DNA of 17,131 bases from Planctomycetota bacterium (GTDB taxonomy: Bacteria; Planctomycetota; Phycisphaerae; WQYP01). The stretch is taken from assembly GCA_023489375.1 (NCBI GenBank), contig JAMDCX010000045.1:1-17131 (forward strand), given 5' to 3'. Under the pieces are notes generated by a model, which did no database searches, had not been told where the DNA came from, and saw nothing but the letters and a program-made list of their open reading frames with translations. The number at the start of each line of letters is the position of its first letter. The stretch's first letter is position 1. Below, piece by piece: positions 6,798 to 15,520 of the stretch. The position numbers and the translations under genes are program-made.

Positions 6798-9700
6798 ATG
6801 GCTGAAACAGCGATTTATGATCGGATTAATGACTACGGTGCGGTAAAAATTGCTCTCGCCGGCCCGAACGATATTCGTTCCTGGAGCTTCGGCGAAGTTA
6901 AAAAACCGGAAACGATTAACTATCGTACGTATCGCCCGGAACGTGATGGGTTGTTCTGTGAACGTATTTTCGGTCCGGAACGGGACTGGGAATGCGCCTG
7001 CGGCAAGTACAAAGGCACCAAATATAAAGGTGTCATTTGCGATCGCTGCGGAGTGAAAGTGACCCACAGCCGGGTACGGCGCAAACGCATGGGGCATATC
7101 AGCCTGGCGGCGCCCATTGTTCATATCTGGTTTTTCAAGGCCATGCCCAGCCGCCTGGGCAATCTGCTGGATATGAAAACCACGGATTTGGAAAAAGTGG
7201 TCTATTATCAAGACTATTGTGTAACCGATCCGGGCACCGCCCCATTGAAGAAAAAACAGCTGCTCTCGGAAGAAGAATATCGTGACGCGCGTGACAAATA
7301 CGGAGAGTCATTCAAAGCGGAGATGGGGGCCGATGCGATACGTACGTTGCTCAATGCCATGAACCTCTCCGAGCTTTCCGTACAGATTCGTCAGGCTGTT
7401 GAAGACACCAACAGTAAACAGAAAATAAAAGATTTGACCAAGCGCCTGAAAATTGTCGAAGCGATCCGGCAATCACAGAATAAGCCGGAATGGATGATCT
7501 TTGAAGTTATTCCGGTCATTCCTCCGGATTTGCGTCCTCTGGTGCTGCTGGAATCCGGAAATTTCGCCACCAGCGACCTCAATGATCTCTACCGGCGCAT
7601 TATTAATCGCAATAATCGTCTGCACAAACTCATCGACCTCAATGCCCCGGAAGTCATTATTCGTAATGAAAAACGCATGCTGCAGCAGGCCGTCGATTCT
7701 CTTTTTGACAATAGCCGCTGCCGCCGACCGGTACTGGGATCTTCCAATCGACCGCTCAAATCGTTGACGGATATGATTAAGGGAAAACAGGGCCGCTTCC
7801 GTGAAAATCTGCTGGGCAAACGCGTGGACTATTCTGCACGGTCCGTCATTGTAGTCGGTCCGGAATTAAAACTTCATCAGTGCGGCATTCCTAAAAAAAT
7901 TGCGCTGGAACTTTACCAGCCCTTTATTATTCGCAAACTCAAAGAGTACGGCTATGCCGATACGATCAAATCCGCCAAAAAAATGATTGAGCGCCAGGAT
8001 CGGGAAATCTGGGATATACTCGAGGAGGTCATCAAAGGGCATCCGGTTCTTTTGAATCGTGCGCCGACCCTGCACCGCATTGGTATTCAAGCCTTTGAAC
8101 CGGTGCTCATTGAGGGTAACGCCATTAAATTACATCCTCTGGTCTGCAAAGGATTCAACGCCGACTTCGATGGCGATCAAATGGCCGTACATCTGCCGCT
8201 TTCCGTGGAAGCGCAGGCGGAAGCCCAGTTACTGATGCTCTCCACGCACAATATTTTCTCCTCCTCCAATGGTTCGCCGATTATCAGTCCATCCCAGGAT
8301 GTTGTGCTGGGTATTTATTACATCACCACCATGCGTAAAGGCGAACCGGGCTGGCGGGAACCAGGTAAGGAATTGGCCTTCCATAATTATCATGAAGCCC
8401 TGTTGGCCTATGATCGTCGGCAAATTGGCATCCATACCCCCATTCGGATGCGCATCCCGCGATCCACTGTAGTTAATGGCCAGGGTAAAAATGCGGAGAG
8501 TGTTCCGGCCAGTCATATCATCGTCACCACGGTCGGACGCTGCATGTTTAATGATATTCTACCTTCGAAAATGCCATTCTATAACTATACCCTTTCCAGT
8601 AAAGGCGGCAGTCGCGTCATTGCCGATTGCTATCAACTGCTGGGACGCCCGTCCACGATTGATCTTCTCGATAACATGAAAGAGTTGGGCTTCAAGATGT
8701 CCACACTGGCCGGCTTAAGTTTCGGTATTACCGACCTGCGCATTCCGGAGCGAAAAGCCCAGATTATTGAAGAATCACAGAAGAAGGCCGATCGTGTGGA
8801 AAAGAATCTGCACCTGGGCGCCATAACTGAACGTGAACGCTACAACCAGCTTCTGGATATCTGGGCGCACGCGCGGGAAGAAGTTACCAAGGGTATGATG
8901 GAGGAACTTGAACATGATACCCGCGATGAAAAAACACTGACACCCATGGCCCCGAAAGACCCCAAGGGTAAACCGTATCTTAATCCCGTGTTCCTCATGG
9001 CCGATTCCGGCGCCCGTGGTAACGTTGATAACTTCCGGCAGCTGGCCGGGATGCGTGGTTTGATGAGCCGACCCTCCGGTGAAATCATGGAAACGCCTAT
9101 TAAAACCAACTTCCGTGAAGGTCTCTCCGTGCTGGAGTATTTCACCTCCACGCACGGGGCACGCAAAGGCCTGGCGGATACCGCGCTGAAGACCGCCGAT
9201 TCCGGATATCTTACGCGTAAACTGGCCGACGTGGCGCAGAATGTCATTATTTCCCAGCATGATTGCGGTACCCAGAATGGCATTCGTAAAAGCGCCATTT
9301 ATAAAGGTGAACAAATTGATGTACCCTTGCGGGATGTTATCATTGGCCGCTGCGCCGCCGATACTCTGATGAACCCCGTGACCGACGAGGTTATTGTGCG
9401 TGAGGGCCAGATTATCACCGACGTCATCGCCCGCAAGATTGAAAGTCTTAACATTGAAACCGTCCGTGTTCGCAGTGCCCTCACGTGCGAAAGTCCGACG
9501 GGAATCTGCGCCAAATGTTATGGTGTGGACCTCTCGACGAATACGCTGGTGGAGGAAGGTCTGGCGGTCGGTATTATCGCCGCCCAATCCATCGGTGAAC
9601 CTGGAACCCAGCTGACCATGCGGACATTCCATACCGGTGGATCAGCCACGCGCATCCTGGAAAAAAATGATGTGCGGGCCGGCGTCGCCGGAGTTGTTCA

Positions 9701-11153
9701 ATATTGCGATCTCAATGCCGTTCAGACCGTTGACGCTGAAGGTAACAAACACCTTGTGGTTCTGAAACGCAACGGCGAAATTGCCATCAAAGATGCCAAG
9801 GGGCGTGAACTTGAAAAATACCGGGTTCCCTACGGCGCTTCGCTGCTGGTGAAGGAAAATGAATCCGTGCGGGCTGGACAACAGCTTTGCGTCTGGGATC
9901 AACACCGGACCCCGATTCTGGCGGAAAAGGGTGGTCGCGTGAAGCTGGAGGACATCCAGGATGGTGAAACCGCCCGCATGGAAAGTGAAGGCAAGGGCGG
10001 CAGTAAGCATCTGGTAATTGTTGAACATCGCGGCGAACGGCATCCCCGCATTGTCATTGAAGACCCGGCGGATGGAAAGATTCTGGATTTCCATTATCTT
10101 CCCGCCAAGGCTCGTATTGACGTCGAAGAAGGGCAAATGGTTCATCCCGGAACGTTGCTGGCCCGGCAGCCGCGGGAAATCAAAGGTACGTCGGATATTA
10201 CCTCCGGGTTGCCGCGGGTTACCGAAATCTTTGAAGCCCGCAAACCCAAGGACCCCGCCATCATGGCGGAAATTTCGGGCACCATTGAATTGCGATCCGA
10301 CAAGCGCCGGGGCAAAATGACTATCATTATCCGTGGTCCCGGCGGCATGGAAAAAGAACACCATGTGCCGCAGGATCGGCAGTTGCGTGTACATACCGGC
10401 GATCAGGTTGAGGCCGGTGATCCCCTGATTGATGGGCCGTTAGTGCCGCACGATATACTTCGCATCAAGGGCGAAGACGCGCTGCAGCAGTACCTGCTGG
10501 GTGAAGTACAGAATGTGTATCGCACCCAGAATCAGCGAATCAGTGATAAGCATATCGAAATCATTGTTTCCCAGATGCTGCGGAAAGTGAAGGTTGAAAA
10601 TCCGGGCGATACCAGATTTCTGCCTACCGAGGTGGTCGATAAATTTAAATTCCGTAAGCATAATGAATCGGTGGCAAAAATGCTGCGCATTGAAGAACCC
10701 GGTTCCAGCGACTATACCGCTGGTCAACTTGTGCCGCGCGATGAACTTAAGGCCGCCGTTACCGCTATCGAAGCCAAGGGTGGAACGCCTCCCAAGACCC
10801 GGCGGCCCAAGCCGGCCACCGCCAAAACTCTGCTGCTGGGAATAACCAAAGCCAGTTTGCAAAGTGAATCCTTTGTTTCCGCCGCCAGTTTCCAGGAAAC
10901 CACCAAGGTGCTTACCGAAGCCGCTATTGCCAGCCGTGAGGATACACTGCAGGGACTCAAGGAAAATGTCATTCTGGGACATTTGATTCCCGCGGGTACG
11001 GCTTTCCGGCCTTATCAGGAAATGGAAATTATCCACCTTGGCGAACCTGTTCATGAAACGGAACTGCAAATACAGGTTCCACTGCCTTCCCCGGAACCCA
11101 CAGCGGCGGCTCCAGCCAAGACCGCACAGGTGGCACAACCGGCGGGAGCCTGA
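6798..11153 (+). CDS. rpoC: DNA-directed RNA polymerase beta-prime subunit
   Basis: This is the beta-prime subunit, which carries the catalytic magnesium site. It has 1451 residues, close to the E. coli length of 1407. The N-terminal zinc ribbon uses C66, C68, C81 and C84. The catalytic NADFDGD motif has its three aspartates at D456, D458 and D460. The trigger-loop region reads ARKGLADTALKTADSGYLTR, and the second zinc site uses C823, C897, C904 and C907. The C-terminal block LLGITKASLQSESFVSAASFQETT is present. The protein ends in a short Ala/Pro-rich tail (TAAAPAKTAQVAQPAGA) that is probably disordered. GGAG lies 9 nt before the ATG. The gap to the preceding small gene is only 39 nt and holds no strong promoter, so rpoB, the two small genes and rpoC are likely one transcript ending at the terminator at 11185-11219. 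Confidence 0.98.
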   Translation: MAETAIYDRINDYGAVKIALAGPNDIRSWSFGEVKKPETINYRTYRPERDGLFCERIFGPERDWECACGKYKGTKYKGVICDRCGVKVTHSRVRRKRMGHISLAAPIVHIWFFKAMPSRLGNLLDMKTTDLEKVVYYQDYCVTDPGTAPLKKKQLLSEEEYRDARDKYGESFKAEMGADAIRTLLNAMNLSELSVQIRQAVEDTNSKQKIKDLTKRLKIVEAIRQSQNKPEWMIFEVIPVIPPDLRPLVLLESGNFATSDLNDLYRRIINRNNRLHKLIDLNAPEVIIRNEKRMLQQAVDSLFDNSRCRRPVLGSSNRPLKSLTDMIKGKQGRFRENLLGKRVDYSARSVIVVGPELKLHQCGIPKKIALELYQPFIIRKLKEYGYADTIKSAKKMIERQDREIWDILEEVIKGHPVLLNRAPTLHRIGIQAFEPVLIEGNAIKLHPLVCKGFNADFDGDQMAVHLPLSVEAQAEAQLLMLSTHNIFSSSNGSPIISPSQDVVLGIYYITTMRKGEPGWREPGKELAFHNYHEALLAYDRRQIGIHTPIRMRIPRSTVVNGQGKNAESVPASHIIVTTVGRCMFNDILPSKMPFYNYTLSSKGGSRVIADCYQLLGRPSTIDLLDNMKELGFKMSTLAGLSFGITDLRIPERKAQIIEESQKKADRVEKNLHLGAITERERYNQLLDIWAHAREEVTKGMMEELEHDTRDEKTLTPMAPKDPKGKPYLNPVFLMADSGARGNVDNFRQLAGMRGLMSRPSGEIMETPIKTNFREGLSVLEYFTSTHGARKGLADTALKTADSGYLTRKLADVAQNVIISQHDCGTQNGIRKSAIYKGEQIDVPLRDVIIGRCAADTLMNPVTDEVIVREGQIITDVIARKIESLNIETVRVRSALTCESPTGICAKCYGVDLSTNTLVEEGLAVGIIAAQSIGEPGTQLTMRTFHTGGSATRILEKNDVRAGVAGVVQYCDLNAVQTVDAEGNKHLVVLKRNGEIAIKDAKGRELEKYRVPYGASLLVKENESVRAGQQLCVWDQHRTPILAEKGGRVKLEDIQDGETARMESEGKGGSKHLVIVEHRGERHPRIVIEDPADGKILDFHYLPAKARIDVEEGQMVHPGTLLARQPREIKGTSDITSGLPRVTEIFEARKPKDPAIMAEISGTIELRSDKRRGKMTIIIRGPGGMEKEHHVPQDRQLRVHTGDQVEAGDPLIDGPLVPHDILRIKGEDALQQYLLGEVQNVYRTQNQRISDKHIEIIVSQMLRKVKVENPGDTRFLPTEVVDKFKFRKHNESVAKMLRIEEPGSSDYTAGQLVPRDELKAAVTAIEAKGGTPPKTRRPKPATAKTLLLGITKASLQSESFVSAASFQETTKVLTEAAIASREDTLQGLKENVILGHLIPAGTAFRPYQEMEIIHLGEPVHETELQIQVPLPSPEPTAAAPAKTAQVAQPAGA

Positions 11154-11184
11154 TCGCGGCAGAGTTTTAATTGAGCGTTTCCAG

Positions 11185-11219
11185 GAGCCGATAGTGCATA
11201 CTATTCGGCTCTTTTTTTT
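11185..11219 (+). terminator. Intrinsic terminator after rpoC
   Basis: GAGCCGATAGT (11185-11195) pairs with ACTATTCGGCTC (11200-11211) around a GCAT loop with a single bulged T. Eight T residues follow directly (11212-11219). It lies 31 nt after the rpoC stop and is the clearest terminator in the window, marking the end of the polymerase transcript. A TTGACA at 11218-11223 overlaps its end and could be a -35 box for scpA, but no good -10 follows at the right distance. Confidence 0.9.
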
Positions 11220-11267
11220 GACACCGCTTACTGGCGGTTACCCTTGTAAAACGGTATCCTGAACATA

Positions 11268-12065
11268 ATGAATCAAAGTGATTACAGAGTTGAACTGGAT
11301 GTATACAACGGGCCGCTGGAATTACTTCTGTTTCTCATCCGGAAAGAAGAAGTAGATATCCATGACATTCCCATTGCGCGTATCACGTCGCAATATCTGG
11401 CGCACGTGGAGTTGATCCGTCGGATTGATGTAGACCTGGCCGGTGAATTTCTGGTGCTGGCCGCCACCCTCATGGAAATCAAAAGCCGAATGCTGAATCC
11501 GCAGCCTGTAGCGGAATCCGATTCCAGTGGCAACGTCCAGGAGCTTTCCGACCCGCGCCGGGAATTGGTCGAACAGTTGCTGCAATACAAACAGTTCAAA
11601 GATGCGGCCAATACGTTGGCGCGACGGGCCGAGGTGGAACAACAGCGTTTTGGCCGCAGCGGAAGCCGCTATGAGGGCCGTACTCCGCTGGACCTGGATG
11701 ATATCAATTTATTTACACTTATTGACGCCTTTAACGCCATCATGGCCAGTGTCGGCCATTCCGCTTTCGGTCATGATGTGGTCTATGATGATACCCCCAT
11801 CAGTCTGCATCAGGCCGATATTCTGGACCGGCTGCTGCGTGATGGTCCACTTACTCTCCAGGCCATGTTTGCGGGTCGCAAGAGCCGTTCGGAAATGATC
11901 GGACTTTTCCTGGCCATGCTGGAACTTATCCGCATGAAAAAAATATGTATTGAACAATCAGAAGCGGCTGATGCTATTCATATCCGGCTTAATCCCGATG
12001 CGCCTTCCGCGGATATACCGCCGCCGGAAAATCTATCGACCAGTTTACCGGATACTGTACCGTGA
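11268..12065 (+). CDS. scpA: Segregation and condensation protein A (kleisin)
   Basis: ScpA is the kleisin that links the heads of the SMC dimer and, with ScpB, forms bacterial condensin acting in chromosome compaction and segregation. The 265-residue length is normal for the family. The N-terminal SMC-neck-binding part has the signature NGPLELLLFLIRKEEVDIHDIPI (about 14-36) followed by ITSQYL and DLAGEFLVLAATLMEIKSRMLNP. The C-terminal part (about 180-246), with LFLAMLELIRMKKI, is the winged helix that contacts the SMC cap. The middle (about 85-155) is more polar and variable. There is no strong ribosome binding site before the ATG; the only nearby purines are weak. The next gene overlaps by four bases. 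ScpB, the usual partner, is not adjacent in this window. Confidence 0.93.
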   Translation: MNQSDYRVELDVYNGPLELLLFLIRKEEVDIHDIPIARITSQYLAHVELIRRIDVDLAGEFLVLAATLMEIKSRMLNPQPVAESDSSGNVQELSDPRRELVEQLLQYKQFKDAANTLARRAEVEQQRFGRSGSRYEGRTPLDLDDINLFTLIDAFNAIMASVGHSAFGHDVVYDDTPISLHQADILDRLLRDGPLTLQAMFAGRKSRSEMIGLFLAMLELIRMKKICIEQSEAADAIHIRLNPDAPSADIPPPENLSTSLPDTVP

Positions 12066-13111
12066 AACATACAGGCACACGTCGGCAACGCCAATCCATG
12101 AAAGTTCATGGCCCCGCCGATATTCTGATGCGGCCTCCAATCCACCCCGGTACTCTTGTTTCCGCAACGGATGGCCCCGGTTCACAGCCGCGAGCCATTT
12201 CTGATAGGGTGCACACGTTGCCCATTACGCCCTTTACACAGGCAGGTAAGCCCTGGCCTATTCCCCGCCGGCGGTTTGAACTCTCTACACTTTTGGTCGC
12301 TGAATTTGCGTGTCTGTTGTTAATAGCGCCATTTTTTCTGATCCTTGGCCATGGTTCGCAAATCTATTCATGGCCTGTGGTGAATGCGGTTATTTTTCAT
12401 ACCGCAGTTACCCAGACTGTAGAAGCTGTGGAGTTGGTACTGGGTGTTTTGGCTCTGTTGACCCTGCCATTTTTCCCGCGCCGCCGTCGGGCAACACTCA
12501 TGACAATGTTGGGCTTTGCCATATTGATACTGGTCTATTTTATCGTCGGTCAGCAGGGATCCTTTTGGGTGATTCTGGTGGAATATCCTGCTGTGGCGCT
12601 GCTGGCACTGGTCAGCCTGGATGCGCTGACCGGCATTCGCCCGGCAGTGGCGGACTCCGAATTTTTCAACAATCGCCAATTAGCGTTGGGGTCTTCAGTA
12701 ATTATTTTATGGTTTCTGCCCACGGTCTTGCTGTTCACCGGGCATACCGTACAAGGGATTATTTTGGATCATTCATCATCCCAACTGTTCTGGTTGCTGG
12801 AGGCCGCAATGCTCGGAGCCATGGGCGATGGTATAATTGCATTAGTCGGTCATTTTTCCCGGTTTCGACGTTGGGTCAACCTTATTGGTCGCCTGTGTGG
12901 AACCTTGGCCTTAACGGTGACGATGGGCCTGGGACTTTGGTGCGCCATGCGCAATTCTGCAATCATCGGACCTCACCGGCAGTATCTGCATCCGGAGTTA
13001 CTGTGGATATTTATGCTTGTCTCGGCGGCATTATTGCTGGTATGGTCCGGCCTGACCCAAATATTCATTTTCCTCGCCGCCCTTGAACGCGGCGAGATGG
13101 ACGAGGAATGA
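12062..13111 (+). CDS. Multi-pass membrane protein of unknown function, coupled to scpA
   Basis: Predicted 349 residues from a GTG whose last bases overlap the scpA stop (GTGA at 12062-12065), so translation is probably coupled. The first 70 residues are polar and rich in Pro, Arg and Gly, and could be cytoplasmic. About eight hydrophobic segments follow, at roughly 75-96, 119-138, 146-165, 169-190, 207-227, 241-264, 275-296 and 312-342. A basic FFPRRRRATL loop (137-146) follows segment 2, and the protein ends with an acidic LERGEMDEE. I recognise no transporter, enzyme or signalling motif. A later ATG at 12098 would shorten it by 12 residues but has no better ribosome binding site. A role linked to ScpA is suggested only by the overlap. 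Confidence 0.75.
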   Translation: MKHTGTRRQRQSMKVHGPADILMRPPIHPGTLVSATDGPGSQPRAISDRVHTLPITPFTQAGKPWPIPRRRFELSTLLVAEFACLLLIAPFFLILGHGSQIYSWPVVNAVIFHTAVTQTVEAVELVLGVLALLTLPFFPRRRRATLMTMLGFAILILVYFIVGQQGSFWVILVEYPAVALLALVSLDALTGIRPAVADSEFFNNRQLALGSSVIILWFLPTVLLFTGHTVQGIILDHSSSQLFWLLEAAMLGAMGDGIIALVGHFSRFRRWVNLIGRLCGTLALTVTMGLGLWCAMRNSAIIGPHRQYLHPELLWIFMLVSAALLLVWSGLTQIFIFLAALERGEMDEE

Positions 13112-13261
13112 AGCATATACTCTGTGCCGATACACACAACTTGCCATAACAGGGTGCCGTAAAACCAACCGTCCAAGTTGCAATTCATTATGTAAATTCA
13201 TGATGTCTGCGCAACCGTTACCGGCCCGGCTACCAACATCGTCCGCCCTTGGCCACGCCGC

Positions 13262-13279
13262 AATGAGTAATGAATAATG
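13262..13279. repeat. Short tandem repeat of the AATGARTAATGA type
   Basis: AATGAGTAATGAATAATG is built from 7-8-nt units that differ by one base. The same type occurs at 837-848 and 861-872 and, inverted, at 13481-13500. It looks like debris of one dispersed low-complexity repeat. Confidence 0.5.
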
Positions 13280-13480
13280 TGACGTTTCACTACGCTACAC
13301 TTAAAAGTACAGGACGCGTAATGATTTTCTGGTCATTGCTCGTTGCTCATCATGCGTCACCTATAATCGCGGGCGCGACCCGCGGTCGCGGCTTTATGCA
13401 GCATTCCGGTGCGATAAACCTTCCGGCTCGCATTTTTCCCGTCTCTTCTCCTAAATGCTAAATGCTACTCCTGCACTCTA

Positions 13481-13500
13481 CTCATTATTCATCATTCAAT
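13481..13500. repeat. Inverted copy of the AATGAATAATGA repeat
   Basis: CTCATTATTCATCATTCAAT is, on the minus strand, ATTGAATGATGAATAATGAG, the same type as the copies at 837-872 and 13262-13279. Confidence 0.5.
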
Positions 13501-13530
13501 TACATTATTATTTATCATGGTTATGGCCTC

Positions 13531-13542
13531 GTGAACGGCTAC
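13531..13542 (+). repeat. Dispersed spacer motif, copy 3 (GTGAACGGCTAC)
   Basis: Third copy of RTRAACGGNTAC, plus strand, just before the CTTTGCGTCTTTGGTG repeat stretch. Confidence 0.5.
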
Positions 13543-13627
13543 CAATATATTTTGTGTTCTTTGCGTCTTTGGTGTTCAAAAGTGGTTGACAACGTGGCCC
13601 CCATTGGGCGATGTTAGTGACCAGGCC

Positions 13628-13639
13628 GTGAACGGATAC
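13628..13639 (+). repeat. Dispersed spacer motif, copy 4 (GTGAACGGATAC)
   Basis: Fourth copy, on the plus strand, 85 bp after copy 3 and in the same orientation. Confidence 0.5.
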
Positions 13640-13999
13640 AAACGATGGGGAAATCAAGAATTGCCTAAAAAATGGCTACCCTCCAGAAGTCCGGCGACTT
13701 TGAAGACGATATTACGATAGAACACCTGCATCGCCATGCGATGCTCTGTGCGGAAACATGGACAAGCCCGCACCCTGCGCAACCGGGTTTCGCCGACGGA
13801 TACGTACCACTGTAAGATGATGCAGTGCCGCAAAAGCATTTGCTCTCCATCTGGATGCAAACGTTTCGTAAGTGTTCGCATGACATTATGGTAGTCGGGA
13901 GTGTTTTCCCATTATGAGGCAATGGGTTATGCGGACCATTGCCTTCAGCAATAACGTTAAATTCTAAATTCTCGACAACACCATCGACGATTGTATGAT

Positions 14000-15004
14000 T
14001 TAAGCGAGCGCCAACGATTCAAATACGCGTCGAATCTCGGCGCGTTCCGCAGCGGAAAGTTGGAATTGCATTGCGGCCGCATTGTGTTGCGCCTGATCCG
14101 GATTTCTGGCGCCAACCAGAGCCGCCGTTATGCCCGGTTCCTGAATGGTCCAGTTGATGACCACCTGTGCAAAACTGGCGTGGTGGGCATCCGCAATGGG
14201 CTTAATCTGCGTCAACGCCGCCATAACACGTCGGCGGTTTTCCATGGTAAATAATTTATGTCGGCAGCGATGATCGCCCGGTGGAAATTGCCGATCCGCC
14301 GGCACATTGCCCGTCAGCAGCCCCCTTTCCAGCGGAGAATAAACGAGCGCACTTATTTGATGCCGGCGACAATACGGAAGAATTTTCTTCTCGATATCAC
14401 GATTCAGCAAGCTGTAGGGCGGTTGCAGGCTGGCGAGCGGAACGATGGCGCGAGCCTTTTCCATCCAATCTACATCGTAATTACTTACCCCAATAGCCCG
14501 GACTTTTCCGGCCTGATGAAGATTCTCCATGGCGCCAAAGGTCTCCTCCGCTGATGTACTGACGTCTGGCCAGTGAATCTGATAAAGATCAATATAATCA
14601 ACTCCCAGCCGCTTAAGGCTCTGTTCGCATTCATACGCGATACTGGCAGGTTTTGAATTTTTGCGGATTACCACATTACGGCCCGCGGGATCCTGTTGTG
14701 GCCATGGATCGGAACCCTCCTCTTTCGGATCATCCCATCTCATACCACATTTAGTGGCGATGATAATGTTGTCACGCACATAACCCTGTATGGCTTTTCC
14801 GACCAGTTGTTCACTGTAACCCATGCCATAAACAGCGGCGGTATCTATGGTCGTGATGCCCGCGTCAATGGAAGCCTTGATAGCATCAATGGAAGTCTGT
14901 TCGTCCGCACCGCCCCACATCCATCCACCCAGCGCCCATGCACCTAAAATAATGGGAGTAATGGTTATCTCCGTTGCGCCCAGCTGACGATAGCGATTGA
15001 TCAT
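14000..15004 (-). CDS. Aldo/keto reductase
   Basis: An NAD(P)H-dependent oxidoreductase of the aldo/keto reductase superfamily, 334 residues, cytoplasmic. The catalytic tetrad is visible: D54 (TTIDTAAVYG), Y59, K85 (IIATKCG) and H144 (YQIHWPD). VGKAI, RLGVDYIDLYQIHWP, KVRAIGVSNYD and the C-terminal VGARNPDQAQHNAAA cofactor-binding block are standard for the family and suggest NADPH. The overall form resembles the sugar- and aldehyde-reducing branch close to E. coli YajO and Bacillus stress proteins, but the substrate cannot be told. The frame stays open upstream to 15142, but ATG 15004 has GGAG 5 nt before it and begins the conserved INRYRQLGATEITITPI start, so the shorter form is chosen. A promoter lies about 50 nt upstream. 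It is a single gene, separated from the transporter gene upstream by about 0.5 kb. Confidence 0.93.
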   Translation of the reverse strand: MINRYRQLGATEITITPIILGAWALGGWMWGGADEQTSIDAIKASIDAGITTIDTAAVYGMGYSEQLVGKAIQGYVRDNIIIATKCGMRWDDPKEEGSDPWPQQDPAGRNVVIRKNSKPASIAYECEQSLKRLGVDYIDLYQIHWPDVSTSAEETFGAMENLHQAGKVRAIGVSNYDVDWMEKARAIVPLASLQPPYSLLNRDIEKKILPYCRRHQISALVYSPLERGLLTGNVPADRQFPPGDHRCRHKLFTMENRRRVMAALTQIKPIADAHHASFAQVVINWTIQEPGITAALVGARNPDQAQHNAAAMQFQLSAAERAEIRRVFESLALA

Positions 15005-15009
15005 ACGTG

Positions 15010-15013
15010 CTCC
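15010..15013 (-). promoter_or_regulatory. Ribosome binding site deciding the aldo/keto reductase start
   Basis: GGAG on the minus strand lies 5 nt before ATG 15004. It favours this start over the upstream ATG at 15142, which would also lie upstream of the promoter's -10 box. Confidence 0.6.
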
Positions 15014-15053
15014 ATGAATATACTTCACCGGTCCTGTTTTAGACCTGCTGGTT

Positions 15054-15081
15054 ACTATAGAGCTACATAGATGAAAGTCAA
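15054..15081 (-). promoter_or_regulatory. Sigma-70-type promoter for the aldo/keto reductase
   Basis: On the minus strand, TTGACT (15076-15081) and TATAGT (15054-15059) are separated by 16 bp. The transcript would start near 15047, some 43 nt before the chosen ATG. Its position inside the longer open frame is further evidence for the shorter protein. Confidence 0.6.
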
Positions 15082-15191
15082 TATGGAATTTTCTACTTCC
15101 GCCCGTCCTTACAATTGTTGAGTCCCGATCGTAGCCGGGCAATGAACTTCCTCCATTTTCTGCTGACTGTTACTGCAACCGCTCGTTTCTG

Positions 15192-15203
15192 GTAACCGTT
15201 CAT
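15192..15203 (-). repeat. Dispersed spacer motif, copy 5 (ATGAACGGTTAC)
   Basis: Minus-strand copy, identical over 12 bases to copy 1 at 1379-1390, almost 14 kb away. Confidence 0.5.
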
Positions 15204-15332
15204 TACCACGGACATACCCCGCATCAGGAAACACGGCTGCGGCTTGCTACCACGCGCCGCAGGGTAGCGTCATCATCACCCGTTGATATTCCGCAACCGT
15301 GCACACATATAACCGAATTTACACACAACGCT

Positions 15333-15344
15333 GTAAACGGCTAC
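15333..15344 (+). repeat. Dispersed spacer motif, copy 6 (GTAAACGGCTAC)
   Basis: Plus-strand copy differing from copy 3 only by A for G at the third base. Confidence 0.35.
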
Positions 15345-15520
15345 GGAATCGGCAAGCACACGCAATAATATCCCTGCTGTTACGCACCTGGCAACGTTGA
15401 CGATACAGCATAGAAACCATCTCCGACGTCCAGCGCGCACATCAATATGATGCGCAAAAGCAGTTGTTCTTGATAAGGCACGTCAAGCGACAACTATGTT
15501 TCAATCATAACCGCGAGTAT

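Larger units (their letters stand above)
13112..13999. other. Repeat-rich spacer between the membrane protein and aldo/keto reductase genes
   Basis: No gene is supported here. The spacer holds several short degenerate repeats: AATGAGTAATGAATAATG at 13262-13279, a TCATTGCTCGTTGCTCATCA stretch near 13333, CTAAATGCTAAATGCTA at 13451-13467, CTCATTATTCATCATTCAAT at 13481-13500, a TTTGTGTTCTTTGCGTCTTT stretch from 13551, and TAAATTCTAAATTCT at 13958-13972. Two copies of the dispersed 12-bp motif are at 13531-13542 and 13628-13639. A GC-rich dyad (GCGACC, CGC, GGTCGC) lies at 13375-13389 but has no T run, so it is a poor terminator. An open frame at 13654-13881 on the minus strand has no recognisable features. 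Confidence 0.6.
15143..15520. other. Spacer between the transporter and aldo/keto reductase genes
   Basis: No gene supported. It contains two dispersed-motif copies (15192-15203 and the imperfect 15333-15344) and a stretch at 15441-15474 that resembles 13816-13846. No clear terminator for the transporter gene was seen. Confidence 0.55.

Noticed and set aside
8775..9632. Minus-strand open frame of 285 codons, and others at 9642-10394 and 10440-11138
   Set aside because: All are inside rpoC on the opposite strand without family features.
12310..13086. Plus-strand frame of 258 codons overlapping the membrane protein gene
   Set aside because: The other frame has coherent hydrophobic segments and a start coupled to scpA; this one is rich in Gly, Ser and Cys without order.
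13375..13389. GC-rich dyad GCGACC-CGC-GGTCGC as a terminator for the scpA transcript
   Set aside because: The loop is only three bases and no T run follows; it is also 264 bp past the last stop.
13654..13881. Minus-strand open frame of 75 codons
   Set aside because: No motif, an overlapping alternative frame at 13665-13922, and surrounding repeat debris.
13112..13999. CRISPR array
   Set aside because: The repeats are 7-12 bp, degenerate and unevenly spaced, and no cas gene is present.
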